Assembly (NCBI GenBank): GCA_025094145.1
Contig: JALLLS010000005.1
Span: 620,001-684,000, forward strand
Source: Spinellus fusiger
Taxonomy: Eukaryota > Mucoromycota > Mucoromycetes > Mucorales > Phycomycetaceae
Direction: 5' to 3'
Length of the DNA: 64,000 bases
Positions 24,598 to 36,814 of the stretch are shown here, in pieces. The notes beneath the pieces are model-generated. The model ran no database searches. It saw only the letters and a program-made list of their open reading frames with translations, and was not told the DNA's origin. Both the position numbers and the translations under genes were made by a program. Every line of letters starts with the position of its first letter. Within the stretch, counting starts at the first letter, position 1.

Positions 24598-27500
24598 TCA
24601 AGAATCTCCTATAATCATCACGTTGTGCACCTTTTTTCCGTAGACTCGGAGCATCGTATAAATGAATTTATCTTTGCCTTTCACTGTTCTTATTGTCCAA
24701 TCAAGCTGTGCATTGTCTTCTTTTATCCTCTGAATCAGATCAGTACCCTGTTCAAGAGAAATCATTGCACTAGGTGTATGTACTGTTCTGGTTGAGGTGT
24801 CTGCTTGTAGGTGTTCAAATGTTTTGAAGGGAGTTGCATCATACACATTGTTGACGAACAGTACTGCAGTGGCTTTGGCCTGTTCAGCCATCAATACCTT
24901 ATGATGGAATGTACAAAAGCTTCTATACACTATTAATAGCTTTCCTTTTATAAGCTCTTTTTCTTCATCTGTATATGCTTGACAGCCATGGAAGTTTTGA
25001 CTCTCTATAATGACGGCCTTTTGTTGTACGTTATGAGCCCACCGATTTCCGAACTCAGATGGATGAGCCTGATAGATGTAGGAGTGTGTTGCGCCTTGAA
25101 CATGAAGCTCAAGAGTCTCCTGTATGACCAGGCTTGTATCAACAATATCAACAAAAGTTCCAGGAATAATTTCTAATACATCCTGGTATATATAGGGTGA
25201 TATAGCATCCATAGTAATGACTAATATGTCGTCTTCTTTTAGCCTATATAAGATAGAGAGAGAAAGAGAGAGGAGAGAGAGGAGAGAGAAATATGTTTAG
25301 AAAATAAAGATAAAGGCTTGGAACATGTTGATACTTTAACACTAAGAGACCTCCTGAAATATGAAAAGTAATTACCTTGAACTATGAACTATAGCATTGG
25401 AAAACAATTTTTTTTTGAATTAGAAACAATAATAAAATAGCAGTAATGAAAAATGCAACCCAAGCAATTAAAAAGGTAGAGATTAAAAATGCATAGATTT
25501 TCCCAAAGCTTTCAAGGCATAAAAAATAACTTGAATTCATTTTTTAACTTCATGTCTGCTTCCTTCTTTCAGTAGCCACAAAAAAATAATAAGAAACAAC
25601 AACAACACTATACTAAAATCAGTGACAATAATGGAGGCAACCATGGTAACATTGTTACTAGTCACATATGAAAAGTATACAAGACCAGAATTATAGGAAT
25701 GGGCTTCCAAGAGAAAGGAAGAATACTAACCTTCGGTTACTTGATAACCACCGCCACTGCTCCAAGACCGTTTACTCAATTCTACTTTTAAGCCTGACAG
25801 TGACTTTACCAGATAACCACCGAGAAGCTCAATGATACTTAATGACTGGTATTGTTTACTAGTACGTGTATCGCGCCCAAATGTCAATTCAAAGGTGGGA
25901 CTATCATATGGAAGTGCGGTACATATACCATCCTGTGATATCACATTCACTGCACTATCCACAACTCCCACCAACTCTGCTGCAAGATCAGCTTCTGGTC
26001 TATAGGGAATCGAAGAAAGATCGAGTGATTGAGGATATTGAAGATAGTGGCGTTGTGAGGTGGCGTTCAATTCAGATGCTAGGCCATTGACTACTACACG
26101 GTGAGGCTTACAGACTCTCTTGGAAGTGTTGGAACTTGAACTAGGTGCATGATAAGACTGTCTTACGAGGTGGCTGTTATCAAGCGACAGAACGTGTCCT
26201 TCTATAGACGCATTTTTGATTATCACACAACTATAAAAGTATAGTAGTAAAGCTGTCTTACCTGTAGTGAATACAAAGTTAGAGTCTAGCTTATTTAAAG
26301 GGTGATCTAGGCAATTCAATTACAAGTTAGCGGTTTTTAAATGCAACAAGATGCTATCTATTGACCTACCTATATCAAACAAAAGATAGAGATACTTTAA
26401 TGTCTCACTCAGAACAAAACTTTCCATGCGGTCTTCTAATCGACCAGTACGAATATCACCAATATTGGCGAATCCACATGCCAATCTTGTGCGATTATTG
26501 AGGTCCTGTATTACCATTTCGCCGACTTCTAGATAGAAGGGATCACGGGTAGCACGATAGAGATGGTAAGTTGACTCAGCAAATTCTGGACGCAGCGGAT
26601 AAAATCCAATGTTGATGTTTTTTTGGAGATAGTTAAATCGCTCAGGTAAGGCATGGTACTGTTTCCAAATATTATAGAATATCAAATGTCCTTTGATAGC
26701 AGCATCAATATCTCCGTGAAGTACTTGTAGACCTGGCAAAAATGCACTAAGACTATCGATCCATGTAGCCATGATGTTTCCTGAGCTCATATGGATATTG
26801 CGATACAAGTATCCAGTAGGGTCACGGATGTATTTCATAATGCCTTCATATGCAATGTCAAACATCTCCAAGTATTCCTCTTCTCCAAACAATACATAGG
26901 CCTTTAACATATATTCAAAAACAGAGTCAATGCCTGCTCCTGTAGAAGAAGCAGGGTGTATCCATTGACCTGTTTGAATATTGATAACATTTCCCAATAA
27001 ATTAAGACTCGAGCGACGATCCCAAAGCGCCTTGAGAGAACGTTTAGCTACATTCTATTGAGTTCATTGATAAGTATCTTATTACTGATACTGTGTGTTT
27101 TTTTTTCTTCTCTTTCTCTTTTACATCTTACCTCATAATACGAATTACCTGTTAATCTACTAAGTACACCAAATTCTAAAATAAGACTACCAGCACCTGC
27201 TGTACATGTCTCTACAGTCTCTGTACGGGGTACGCCATAGCGAAGATTGACCTATACATCCATTAATGGTCTGTGTTTTATAGTCTTTCTATTTCTATTG
27301 ATATTAAGACTACTTACACGAGGATATGGTATGCCTGTCTTGGAAGACTTAAAGGCAGGAAGAAGACGCTGAGCCAATCCTTCTGCCAAACGCAATAAAC
27401 CACCATCATAACCCTCAATGTTATGTCCCAAAGATGGATCCGAAGCAAATATATGAGCAGAAAGCTACCAGTCATAAAGAATGAGTGAGTGGTTGTATTT

Positions 27501-28122
27501 ATACTCTTTGGCCTTTGCTGCCTCATGTTCATTACATACCAAGCCACCCAATGCACGGATATTCAGCTCAAATACCTGCACTTTACTGTCTTTATCAAAG
27601 GAGACTTGTTCTATTGTGAGTTTAACGGCCTCTTCAAACTGAGCCTGTGTGCCCATCACCTAGCGTTATATCTTATGAATAAGCCTCTATTGCTAACAAT
27701 AGTGTCATTTCTTACAGCCAAGGTGTCAAGTGTATCTACTAGTGTGAGTGAATAGTCTCCCAAGACATCATTGATATTGATGTTAGTTCTATACAGACAG
27801 AATCCATCAACTTATTAATACAAAGAGAAAAGAATATAGCCTACGGGTCAGCCTTATCACTCCCTCTTCCTGTGCATTGAAGTGGATTCAGCTGAAGTTT
27901 ACATGTATAAATATATACATTTGTATTAGATCCACACTTTATTCTATTCTAGTTGATTATTTGTCTTTTTTTTTAACATGCCTCATCTTCAGGATATGCA
28001 TGTTGTAAATAGTTTTGCCATCCATGATTGAACATTTCCTAGAAAGAAGTAAATAGGATATCTTGAGTTATTATCAAGAAACCACTAGAATATAAAGTAT
28101 ATCTACTGCTTACAATACTCAT
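24598..28122 (-). CDS. EDEM-type ER mannosidase (GH47) with PA domain
   Basis: ER lectin/alpha-1,2-mannosidase that marks misfolded glycoproteins for ERAD; nearest type EDEM3/Mnl1. The minus-strand exons read [19 protein letters not shown] (near 28030), then [44 protein letters not shown] joined across a GTATGT..TAG intron (27465-27539) to [10 protein letters not shown], and GIPYPRVNLRYG. The core (26320-26997) has [32 protein letters not shown] and [20 protein letters not shown]. The family FVFTTEGH motif is split by an intron (26290 to 26200). The C-terminal protease-associated region ends at 24598 with no HDEL/KDEL. The N terminus is uncertain: the only nearby ATG (28122) gives MSI-EMF without a signal peptide, so an upstream exon probably exists. 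Confidence 0.85.
25250..25292. repeat. GA-rich tract in an EDEM intron
   Basis: GAGAGAGAAAGAGAGAGG-type low-complexity run on the plus strand. On the coding (minus) strand it is a CT-rich tract just upstream of an intron acceptor, an exaggerated polypyrimidine tract. Confidence 0.6.
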
Positions 28123-28872
28123 GTCTCTATATTTTAGCAATACAGTATAAGAAGAAACAAGAAGCAGGCGGCGGTAGATAGTGAGAACAGAGTACGTAAA
28201 GAGACTCTTAGTAGAACTACCTCAACTCCAAGCGTCGTTTCTCCGTTATTGGTTTGGCTATAACCAAAGACTGTAATGCAGTCATACAGAAAAAAAACAG
28301 GAATATCTTCATAAGGTGCCTGTTTCTCTTCACAGAGAGACACTTGAACATAATGCCATGGAGGGATGACATTATGCTTCAAGAAAGAGACCCTTTATTT
28401 TGATCGTCCGAAAGCACTTACTCTGGCTTTATTCAAACGACGTCACTTTGGATAGCTCCATCTTCCTCTTTATCGTAGAATATGGAGTCAAAAGCTCTAA
28501 TTAAGTGTTAAAAGAGAAATACAATGAGTGAGAGTGTATTATTATTATTATTATTATTATTGTTATTATTATTTAGTTCAGGTTAATACAGGTCAATAGA
28601 CAAGAATCTACTGTAGAGTCATACTGCATTGTGAGTATTTTAAGGAAATATTCCACATTAATACACACATGGTCTTTGTCATAAAGTTAATACTATTATT
28701 ACTGTACCTATCTTACAATCCATTACTTATATTATTTATATTATAAACACATTTATTTATTTTTCCATATAGAAAGAGATTCTATATTTATAATAATAAT
28801 AATAATAATAATAACAACAATAACAACAATAACAACAATAATAATAGGCCATCAACACACCAGTTTGCTATT
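28123..28872. other. Intergenic DNA with ATT/AAT microsatellites
   Basis: It contains a (ATT)n run near 28537-28573 and an AATAAT/AACAAC run near 28790-28850. The part next to 28123-28230 may include the missing first exon of the EDEM gene; a frame there encodes a hydrophobic stretch (TAACFLFLLILYC). Confidence 0.5.
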
Positions 28873-31355
28873 TTATAATGTCTTGAGATCAATCTTGCCA
28901 ACAGGCTGTTTTCCAGTCAATCCACCAAGACCCATATCAGGCTGCTCAGCAATATGATAAGCAGTGCCGCCTGTATTCAGAGGATGGGCAGCAGAGGCAG
29001 CACCACGCTCATCTTGTACTAGAGACTGCTTCTTGGAAGAGTGTGAGGAAATGTCACTCTGTTCTGTGCTCTGAACAGTGCTGGATTCATCGACACTGTC
29101 CAGGGTGTTACTAGGCATGGTATTCTCTTTGGTTTGGTTTAATTTGGAGGAGCTTCTGGTCTGCATAGGAGGTAAAGTGTCGGAGGTGTTAGTACTGCGT
29201 CGGCGAGGTTTCATTGGTGTAGAAGGAGGAGGAGCATGGGTGTCCAAAGGTGTACTATCAGAAGAGACATGGCTATTCTTAAAGCGTTTTCCATTTCCAT
29301 CTTGAACATCATTTTCACCAGGAATAGTAGCAAAGGCATCAAAGGCAGCATTATCAGCATCAGCAGCATTATCAACAGTATTGTCACCAATGACATCTCC
29401 CTGTATATTGTGCTTTACACCAGAATGAAAGTGAAGATCCTGGTTTAGAGAATGATCTTCCATGCCCAACCCACTGCCAGTACTAGCCTCCTGATAGAGT
29501 GGGCTAGTCTTGTCCTGGTTCTGGGTTTGATTTTCATTCAATGAAGTGCCCATGAATGTGTTGGGATGAGGACTAATGTCTGGGTTGGATTTCACTTTGG
29601 GGTTAGCGGAAGAAAGACCGGTGGAGGGATCGACTGGAAGACCGTTCGGGGTATCGAAGAAGTGTACATCACTGGGGACACTGCTATTTTGGCCAGGAAG
29701 GGATTCGTCATTGGTCATGGCAATGTCAGAAGAGAGTAGCGTCTGAGAATCGCCTAGAGTAGTAGTAGCAAGAAGAGGGTTGCCTTCAACACTGTCAGGA
29801 GGAGAAGCAATGGCGTTCTCTAGCAAGAGGGCAGAGGCTTCTCTAGCAGCATGGCGGACATTCACTCCCAAGGCCTGCTCGTGTTCGTCTGACATTGGAG
29901 ATATCTTGGGAGAAGGATCCTTTCCTTGAGATGTGAGCTTGGGGGATTTTCCTATCCATCCAGGGTGGTGCTGGAGCCAGTCTGTAGCGTAGTCTCCCGA
30001 ACGATTAATGAGCTCACTACGGTTCACAGGTCTGCTCTTTTCGTTAAGAGACATATATGCCTTGTATGCACAGGCTCTGGCAAGACTCTGGCTGTCTCTT
30101 GGGCAAACAGAGGCATTGCCAAAAAAGTTCTGGTAATCTTGGTAGAAATCGGTCATTTTTATATTGAGTTGAAGTAGATGCTCTCTCTTGTCTGTCAAAG
30201 AAGCTCCTTTTTATATAGGTATTTACCTTTGTCATAAGATCAAAGATGACTTTGGAATGATATCATTGGAATCCATCCACACCCATCCACATTCCTACAC
30301 ATATCTTATGCTATTGATTTATCTCTTAGTGTTGTAACGGCGATGACGCTACTATTTTAACTGAACGCCTAGTACATAATAAGTTAAGCCAGAAAGAAAG
30401 AAAAAGAAGACAGTCAAGGTTATACTTGCCAAACTCAACTCCACCCCACTCTCAACAGTTAATAATAAACAGGCTATCATTATAACAAAAATAGAAAGCT
30501 TCTCAATGTCATTGGCCGTGCCCATTCTCTAATAGTATGTATTATCTCTTGTTTATCACCCATAACTACTTGTTCTATCATTCACCATAAATCACCACAG
30601 CTGCCTTGATCCTCAAAGGCATCCCTTGAAAGGTTCTAATAAAGCATAATAGAGCATAATAGAGCATAACAGAAAGCAGAATGGGATGGGATAGAATAAA
30701 ACAGAACAATAAAAAGATCAATATTGTACTTGCTCAGAAATACAATCTCCTTACCTGATTGGATTCATACTCCAGTAATTGGCTGTAGTCTTTCATTGAG
30801 CTAAACTCCATTCTATACAGAAGATCGTTCATCCCAAGTGCCTCGTCTTCTTTCTGATGATCGATGGAGCTATCATAAGGGCTGAGGAGACGTGCTGAGG
30901 GATCATTGACAGAAGACTCAAGACAGCGCATATGTGCCACAAAACTATCATTGTAGCGTTGCATAGAACTATGAAAATCCATGTAGGCTTCGTCACGTAA
31001 CACCTGGATAGATTGTGTATTTATGATGGCACCCGAGGGATTGAAGGTTAATAAAAGACTACGCGTATGTCTATGTCTATGCGTACAAGTGCACGTAGGC
31101 TACATAAGAGGGAAATAAAATGAGATATGTTATGAAAAGAGTCTATGAAGAGAGAGATGTATAAACACCTGCCTGGAGCTGACTATTAGAAGTCATAGAG
31201 ATCAATGAATGCTGTTGCTGCTGCTGTTGTTGCTGCTGCTTCTTTCTTGGACGTGGTGATCCCTTCAATGGGTTGGGTGGTGTGGTGCGGTGGGTAGGGG
31301 CCACAGGAAGAAGTGTTTTCTCAGCAGGTGGATAATAAGATCTTACAGGAGTCAT
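28873..31355 (-). CDS. Unrecognised low-complexity protein with helical N terminus
   Basis: Three minus-strand exons of about 590 residues. Exon 1 starts at 31355 (MTPVRSYYPP), is basic and carries a run of nine Gln. Exon 2 (about 31003-30760) starts VLRDEAYMDFHSSMQRYNDS and is helical. Exon 3 runs from about 30186 (REHLLQLNIKMTDFYQDY) to the stop at 28873. Only the first 100 residues of exon 3 look folded (CAYKAYMSLNEKSR, NRSGDYATDWLQHHPGW). The rest is Ser/Thr/Asn/Pro-rich and disordered, with a basic KPRRRS patch. I do not recognise the family; a nuclear or regulatory role is only suggested by composition. The exon 1-2 junction fits a GC-AG intron (CAG-GCAGGT) better than a GT-AG one. Confidence 0.6.
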
Positions 31356-31903
31356 GATAGTTGAATATTAGAAAGAAGAATGAATGTGTTTGATTTTATA
31401 GAATACGTGGCTCGTTGACTTATCACCCAATGTCCATTAGAGATCAATAAATAGAAAAAGATAAAATAAGAATACATATATCTACACACTCACACTCACA
31501 TATGCACTATAGAAAGAAAAAGACTATGGCTATTATTATTATTATTATTATTATTAATATTACTATTATTACTATTCTTACTATTATTCATGAATTGCAT
31601 ATAGGTTATATATAAGTTAATGGCTATATATGTGTCTGTCGATATGTTATCTATATGTTATCTATTTATATATGAGAATAACTCACAGAGATAATGGATT
31701 TTGCCATATTTCTTGATCAACCACTGCTGTCTAAGGAATTTTTTATTTATCACAATAACACTCAATACATGTGAATGAATACCAGAGCTATACTTTATGT
31801 CTTGACACTCAGCAGATCACATACTACTGTCTATTTTATTTATATGTTTATTAGCATGGCACCACTACTAAAGGTATGGAAGATGGTATATATTAAGATA
31901 GTA
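31356..31903. other. AT-rich spacer with ATT microsatellite
   Basis: Lies between the 3' end of PEX6 and the 5' end of the upstream-numbered gene, both on the minus strand. It holds a (ATT)n run at about 31534-31590. No gene. Confidence 0.5.
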
Positions 31904-34900
31904 TTAAGCTGCTTGTTTCCCTTTTCCCTTGTTCTGCTTCTGAGGGAAGGGTGGTGTACTCTCCTGTTCTGTGGATTCCTTAGGTTCTTCTTTTACCTGC
32001 TCAAACTTCTCACGCACTTTAGAATAGTGAGCAAGCTCAGTGGCAGATACACTAGGCACTAATTCTTCTAGTGCCTTGATAAAGTCAACTTCCTCCACTT
32101 GAACTACAATGTCTTCAGGTGTAGCCAAGTGAGACAGGTAGTATTGGGCTGTCATCTTCTCAGGCAGGTCTTCCTTCTTCTCTTCATTGAGCAATCTTAC
32201 CTTTTGCTCAATGGTATCTGCCACACGTGTCATAGCCTTTAGCATGGCATCTGAGCATAGAGCATAGAAATCAGCACCTGTGTAGTGGAAAGGACACCGT
32301 TCTGCTACATGTGCTAAATCAAGCTCAGGATGAAGGCGGAATCTAGCCATTAATATGTTCCCTTAGTCTTCTCTTTCTGCCTTGTGCTTGCTTACTTTCT
32401 GGTCAAGGCCTGAATGATACGAAGCTGAGCATCGTGCGTATCACTCACACCCAAATACAACAGTTTATCAAATCTGCCTGGTCGCAACAGAGCAGGATCC
32501 AGCAGATCAGGTCGATTGGTAGCTCCAATCACAAACACATCGCCAGCACCTGTTTCTCCTTCACTCATGCCATCCAGTTCAGCAAGCAGTTGGCTGACAA
32601 TACGATCCATCACACCACCAGAATCTCCTTTTTCTCCACGCTTGGGAGCCACTGAATCCAGCTCATCAAAGAAGATCACACAGGGTTTGGCATCTCTTGC
32701 TCTTTGGAACACACGTCTGACATTGGCCTCTGACTCACCAATGTACATGTTCAAGAGCTCAGGGCCTTTAACAGAAAAGAAATTGAGAGAGCAGGAGGTG
32801 GCAATGGCTTTGGCAAGTAGAGTTTTGCCAGTACCTGGAGGACCATACAAAAGAATACCACTGCGTTTCTTGAGACCCTCCCCAAACAGCTCAGGGTGTT
32901 CCAGTGGCAGTTGAATAGTGTCAAGAATGTCATCCTTGACATTACCGAGGCCTCCCACATCATCCCAGGTGACATTAGGAATCTGTACCTCTGTAGGTTA
33001 GAATGTACAAAGCTCCTTTCTGCATTACCTTTGGTGCTCCAATAGAGTCTGAATAACTAGCACGGGCTTCGCTCAAGGCAGTATCAAAATCAGCAGCAGT
33101 TAATGTGATGCCTGCTGCCTTGATGTCTTGTGAAGTGATGTCCTTTATGTCCTGAGTATGGCTAAGACTATTAACAAGACGGCTCATTATAACCACCAGG
33201 ACTTACATGGAGGCATAAATACGCTGGAGTGCCAGCACACCCGTACGTGCCACCAAATCCACCAGATCCTTAGCAACAAGGGCAGCTGTCTGAGTAGCTA
33301 TACTTTTGAGAGAGATATCGGGGGCCATTGGGCAGTGGTGTGTGAGGCTGTTGAGAATGCGCAGACGTGTCTTTTCATCAGGTGCCTATGGAATATACAA
33401 TAGTTGATATAGTAATGACATCCACTGCCTTACTTCCATCACCACTTCATGACGAAAACAGGCGAGAATACTTGTGGGCAAAGCTTCTACATCGCTGCTT
33501 GTGGCTACTACCATGACAGGATAACCCGAGGTGGTATGCGCAGTATTGACATTTTGAATACACTCTTGCAACACAGTAGCAAGCAGAGGTTCTATTTTGA
33601 TGCTATAAGACACTGTTCCTTTTATATGCAGTGCAGTGCTTTACCTTGCCCAGACTCCACAACAGCACTCTTCCTTGCCAATGCCTCTATGCCCCGCAAC
33701 AGAACAATGCAAGGTGCCAGTGCAATGGCCTTTTCAAATCTGGATCTTAGATGCACTTGTGTCTTGGCATCTGTATCGGACACACAATCATACGCAGCCA
33801 TATCAAACACATGGATGCCCAATGACTCTACTACTTCCCGTACCAAAGTGGCCTTTCCTCCACCCTTGGGACCTGACAAGAGCACATTGCATGACAGCTC
33901 AAAATCACGTCCCAAAGGATGCAGAGAAGACGACACCAAGGCCTGCAGTTGGTGATAGGCGGGGGTGGTAGATCTTTCCCTGGGCAAAGGAGAGGCAAAC
34001 TTATAATAGCGAGAGAGATGGCCTACAGGCACTCTTGACTGTTCTACGCCGGTTTGGATCATCTGAGTGACACTTGGGACAATCTTACGTCCATGGCCGT
34101 AGTAAGCAGGATGTACGGTGGAGGTGTCTGTGTGCTCAAGACGAGTCACCTTGAAATAAGCAAGGGTGGTGAGGGTGTTGGTGGCACCACCAGACATCAC
34201 CACCACCTCCTCCTCTCCTTGTGGACGCAGACGTGTACTTTCTTGGTCCAGCGGAATAGCAAGAATGTCATTTTTACATACAATGCGTTCCTTGACTTCA
34301 AACCAGTGCTTTAATGCATCTAGAAAGGCCACCTGGAGGGATTTGTCCATAGAACAGGGCGAGGCAATACGGGCAATGGTAACAGCACTGGCGACTGGAG
34401 GACCCATAGGCTGATGGAGTCTTGTGAGAGTGACAATGGGCTGTTGGGTTGAAGGAGGAAGAGGAAGACCAAGATTAAAGTAAAGAACAGGCGACAGATG
34501 TACACTAGACGGAAGACAGTAAGGATTCAGTGCAAGGATTTTGTACAAGAGACACTAAGGATTCCTCTTATTTACCATTCGCCTGCCTCTGCTCCATCCA
34601 CACCATACACACGACACAGCCTGGATTTTGTGCTGTCATTGGCAGCTACTAATATCCAATCTCCACTCAACACACTACACTTGGCAAGGTACTCTACATG
34701 CACAAAGATACGACTCTGGGTGTCTTGTGTGGATTCTGGCACAGGAAATAAGTGGGATTCTGGCCATGGATCAGATAGGATCTTGGCAGTGAATTCATAA
34801 GGGACAGCTGTTTCATGGGGTGCATGGACTTGTAAGAATCCAAGAGAAGTGTCCATTGATGTTGGGTGTTCCTCTTCCTCTTCCTCATCCTCTTTTTGCA

Positions 34901-35509
34901 GTGCATTGGACATATCCACCACATAGAAGCATGTCTCTTCTGTTGTACGCATGTATCCTTGCTGGACAGGACTGGTCATCAATACCTTGTAATGCCATGT
35001 ATCCAAATGATAAACACTCCCACTTCTTATCAGCAAATTTCCTTGGAATAATTCAGCTACTGCCTCTGGATCTACACAATTCAATGGTCAATCTTCTTTC
35101 TTTTTCTCTTTCTTTCTTTAACAACACGCCTACCTGTCTGAGCATAGGCATAGGAGGCACTGTCCATAGCCGCCACAACCATTTCATCCAATGCTATCTG
35201 CTGCACACGTTGTAATTGTCCCTGCCACTCCTCTTCCTCTATTCGACACCTATCTCCATAGATCTCGGTCAAAAGAGCAGTAGGACACTCGACTGTTTTT
35301 GCTGCACTGTCTGTGTTCTCTACTGCATGAGCCAGGAAGGAGCTCGGAGCACGACTGTCTCCGTAAGAAAGAGCGGGAAGAGTAACAGACACAGCCCACG
35401 TCTGCTGTGGTTCATGAGGCCCGAGCAACGCCCACACGTCAGAAGATACACGCAGCGTCTGTGTGTCATGGGCTGTCCATGCTTTGACTGTAGCAGGAAT
35501 AGGAAGCAT
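31904..35509 (-). CDS. PEX6: Peroxisomal AAA ATPase Pex6
   Basis: Subunit of the Pex1/Pex6 motor that pulls ubiquitinated Pex5 out of the peroxisomal membrane. Minus-strand exons run from [11 protein letters not shown] (35509) to a Lys/Gly-rich end (KGKGKQAA). The N domains are poorly conserved. The D1 ATPase (about 33990-33400) has [10 protein letters not shown], where a normal Walker A has GK[ST], and LRGIEALA in place of Walker B; a degenerate D1 is usual for Pex6. The D2 ATPase (32392-32958) is canonical: [15 protein letters not shown], then [20 protein letters not shown]. The last exon holds the lid ([16 protein letters not shown]), characteristic of Pex6. It is head-to-head with GOS1, 329 bases away. 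Start: the in-frame TTG further up is ignored in favour of the ATG. Confidence 0.93.
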
Positions 35510-35838
35510 AAGCAAGAATAAAGCGTGAAAAGTTAAAAGCGTAAAAGATGGAACGAGAAAGAAATAAAGACAAACTATTTCTCCGCCCCTCTTCCCCTTT
35601 GTCTCCTCAAGACAGGATCTATAGACTCATTTGGCTTCCCTTGTTAATAGTGTCACACACCATCCATCCAGCCAGCCAGCCAGCCAATGAAATGTACTCT
35701 CTTTAATCTACAAAATACGATGATTGGTCCAAAGTATAAGAAAGTATAGATATTCTATATTTATGTTTATAGTATTGGCTGGTTTTTCTTCTTTTTTTTT
35801 TTTCATTTAATAGCCCACTTTACTTTTCTTTTTCTTCT
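35510..35838. promoter_or_regulatory. Shared intergenic promoter of PEX6 and GOS1
   Basis: A 329-base divergent spacer between two head-to-head start codons, with a (CCAG)n patch near 35664-35685 and a pyrimidine-rich run just before the GOS1 ATG. It probably serves as a bidirectional promoter; no specific factor site is claimed. Confidence 0.45.
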
Positions 35839-36748
35839 ATGGATTCTCTTGCTTTTGATAATAGAAAAGACACAAAAGGCGACATGGCATGGGATCCACT
35901 CCGAAGAGAAGCAAGACAGTTGGAGAATGAAATAGAATTCAAACTGCAGTCTCTCTCTAAAGCAGGCATGACCCACCCTTCTCATCATGACAAGCAGAAT
36001 GAACAGACCATTGAGACACTTCTTAGTAATGTAAGTGGCAGGAGCAATAGGTTACTAATAATGCACAGCTTCAAGATATTATTTCTGCTATGCAAGCCTT
36101 TCTCGACAAACCCAGCGCCACTCCCACCAACCCCTCCATGACTCATATGTTGGAAAGACACAAGGATATTCTCTATGACAGCACAAAGGAGTTTAGACGC
36201 GTAAAGGTAGAGAGGCATCCTAGTTCACTCTCTTTCTCTTCTTTTAGACCTGCAGGACTACATTGTCTAACTTATGCTGTTGTAACCTACAGGCACAGAT
36301 CAAATCAGCCCAGGATAAGCATGAGTTACTGAGTCAAGTGCAGGATGAGATCAGGTCCTTTAATGCTCATCAGGGAGACCAGAATGACTATTATCTGACC
36401 GAGCGTAATAGAGTAGAGAGTACCCACCGCATGACAGACAGTTTATTAGAGTAAGCAGTATTCTTACGACTGAATGGTAACCCTTCATAGACAGGCCTAC
36501 ACCACCCGCCAAGATCTGTCTCGTCAGGGCCGTACACTGCACCAAGTCAATGCCCATGTTACTGGCGTTCTAGGTAAAGCCATTCTTCTCTATTGGATCT
36601 GTGCTGACTGTAGATAGGCTATGTGCCTGGGATCAATACAATCATTAGCCGTATTCATACACGCAGGAAAAGAGATACGCTTATTATGGCGGGTGTGATA
36701 TCCATGTGCATTCTCCTCATTACACTTTATTGGTTACGCCTACATTAA
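35839..36748 (+). CDS. GOS1: Golgi Qb-SNARE Gos1 (GOSR1/GS28-like)
   Basis: Tail-anchored SNARE acting in intra-Golgi and ER-Golgi fusion. Spliced exons: WDPLRREARQLENEIEFKLQ (N-terminal Habc start, typical of GOSR1), LQDIISAMQAFLD, LERHKDILYDSTKEFRRVK, then HELLSQVQDEIRSFNAHQG. The SNARE motif holds SRQG, which supplies the zero-layer Gln. The last exon (from about 36612) gives PGINTIISRIHTRRKRD followed by the membrane anchor TLIMAGVISMCILLITLYWL and the stop at 36746-36748. Exon phases agree: GA-A at 36451 and G-GC at 36572. Total about 210-220 residues, normal for the family. Confidence 0.9.
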
Positions 36749-36814
36749 ATACCTATATTTCTTGGTTACGCAAAAGAAAAAATCTTAGCCAAGCTGTTTA
36801 GGACTTCTTTAGCC

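Noticed and set aside
27465..27659. Apparent in-frame stop in the EDEM gene after a YDW codon run
   Set aside because: A GTATGT donor after [11 protein letters not shown] and a CTGGTAG acceptor remove the stop and restore the family sequence [10 protein letters not shown], so it is an intron and not a pseudogene mark.
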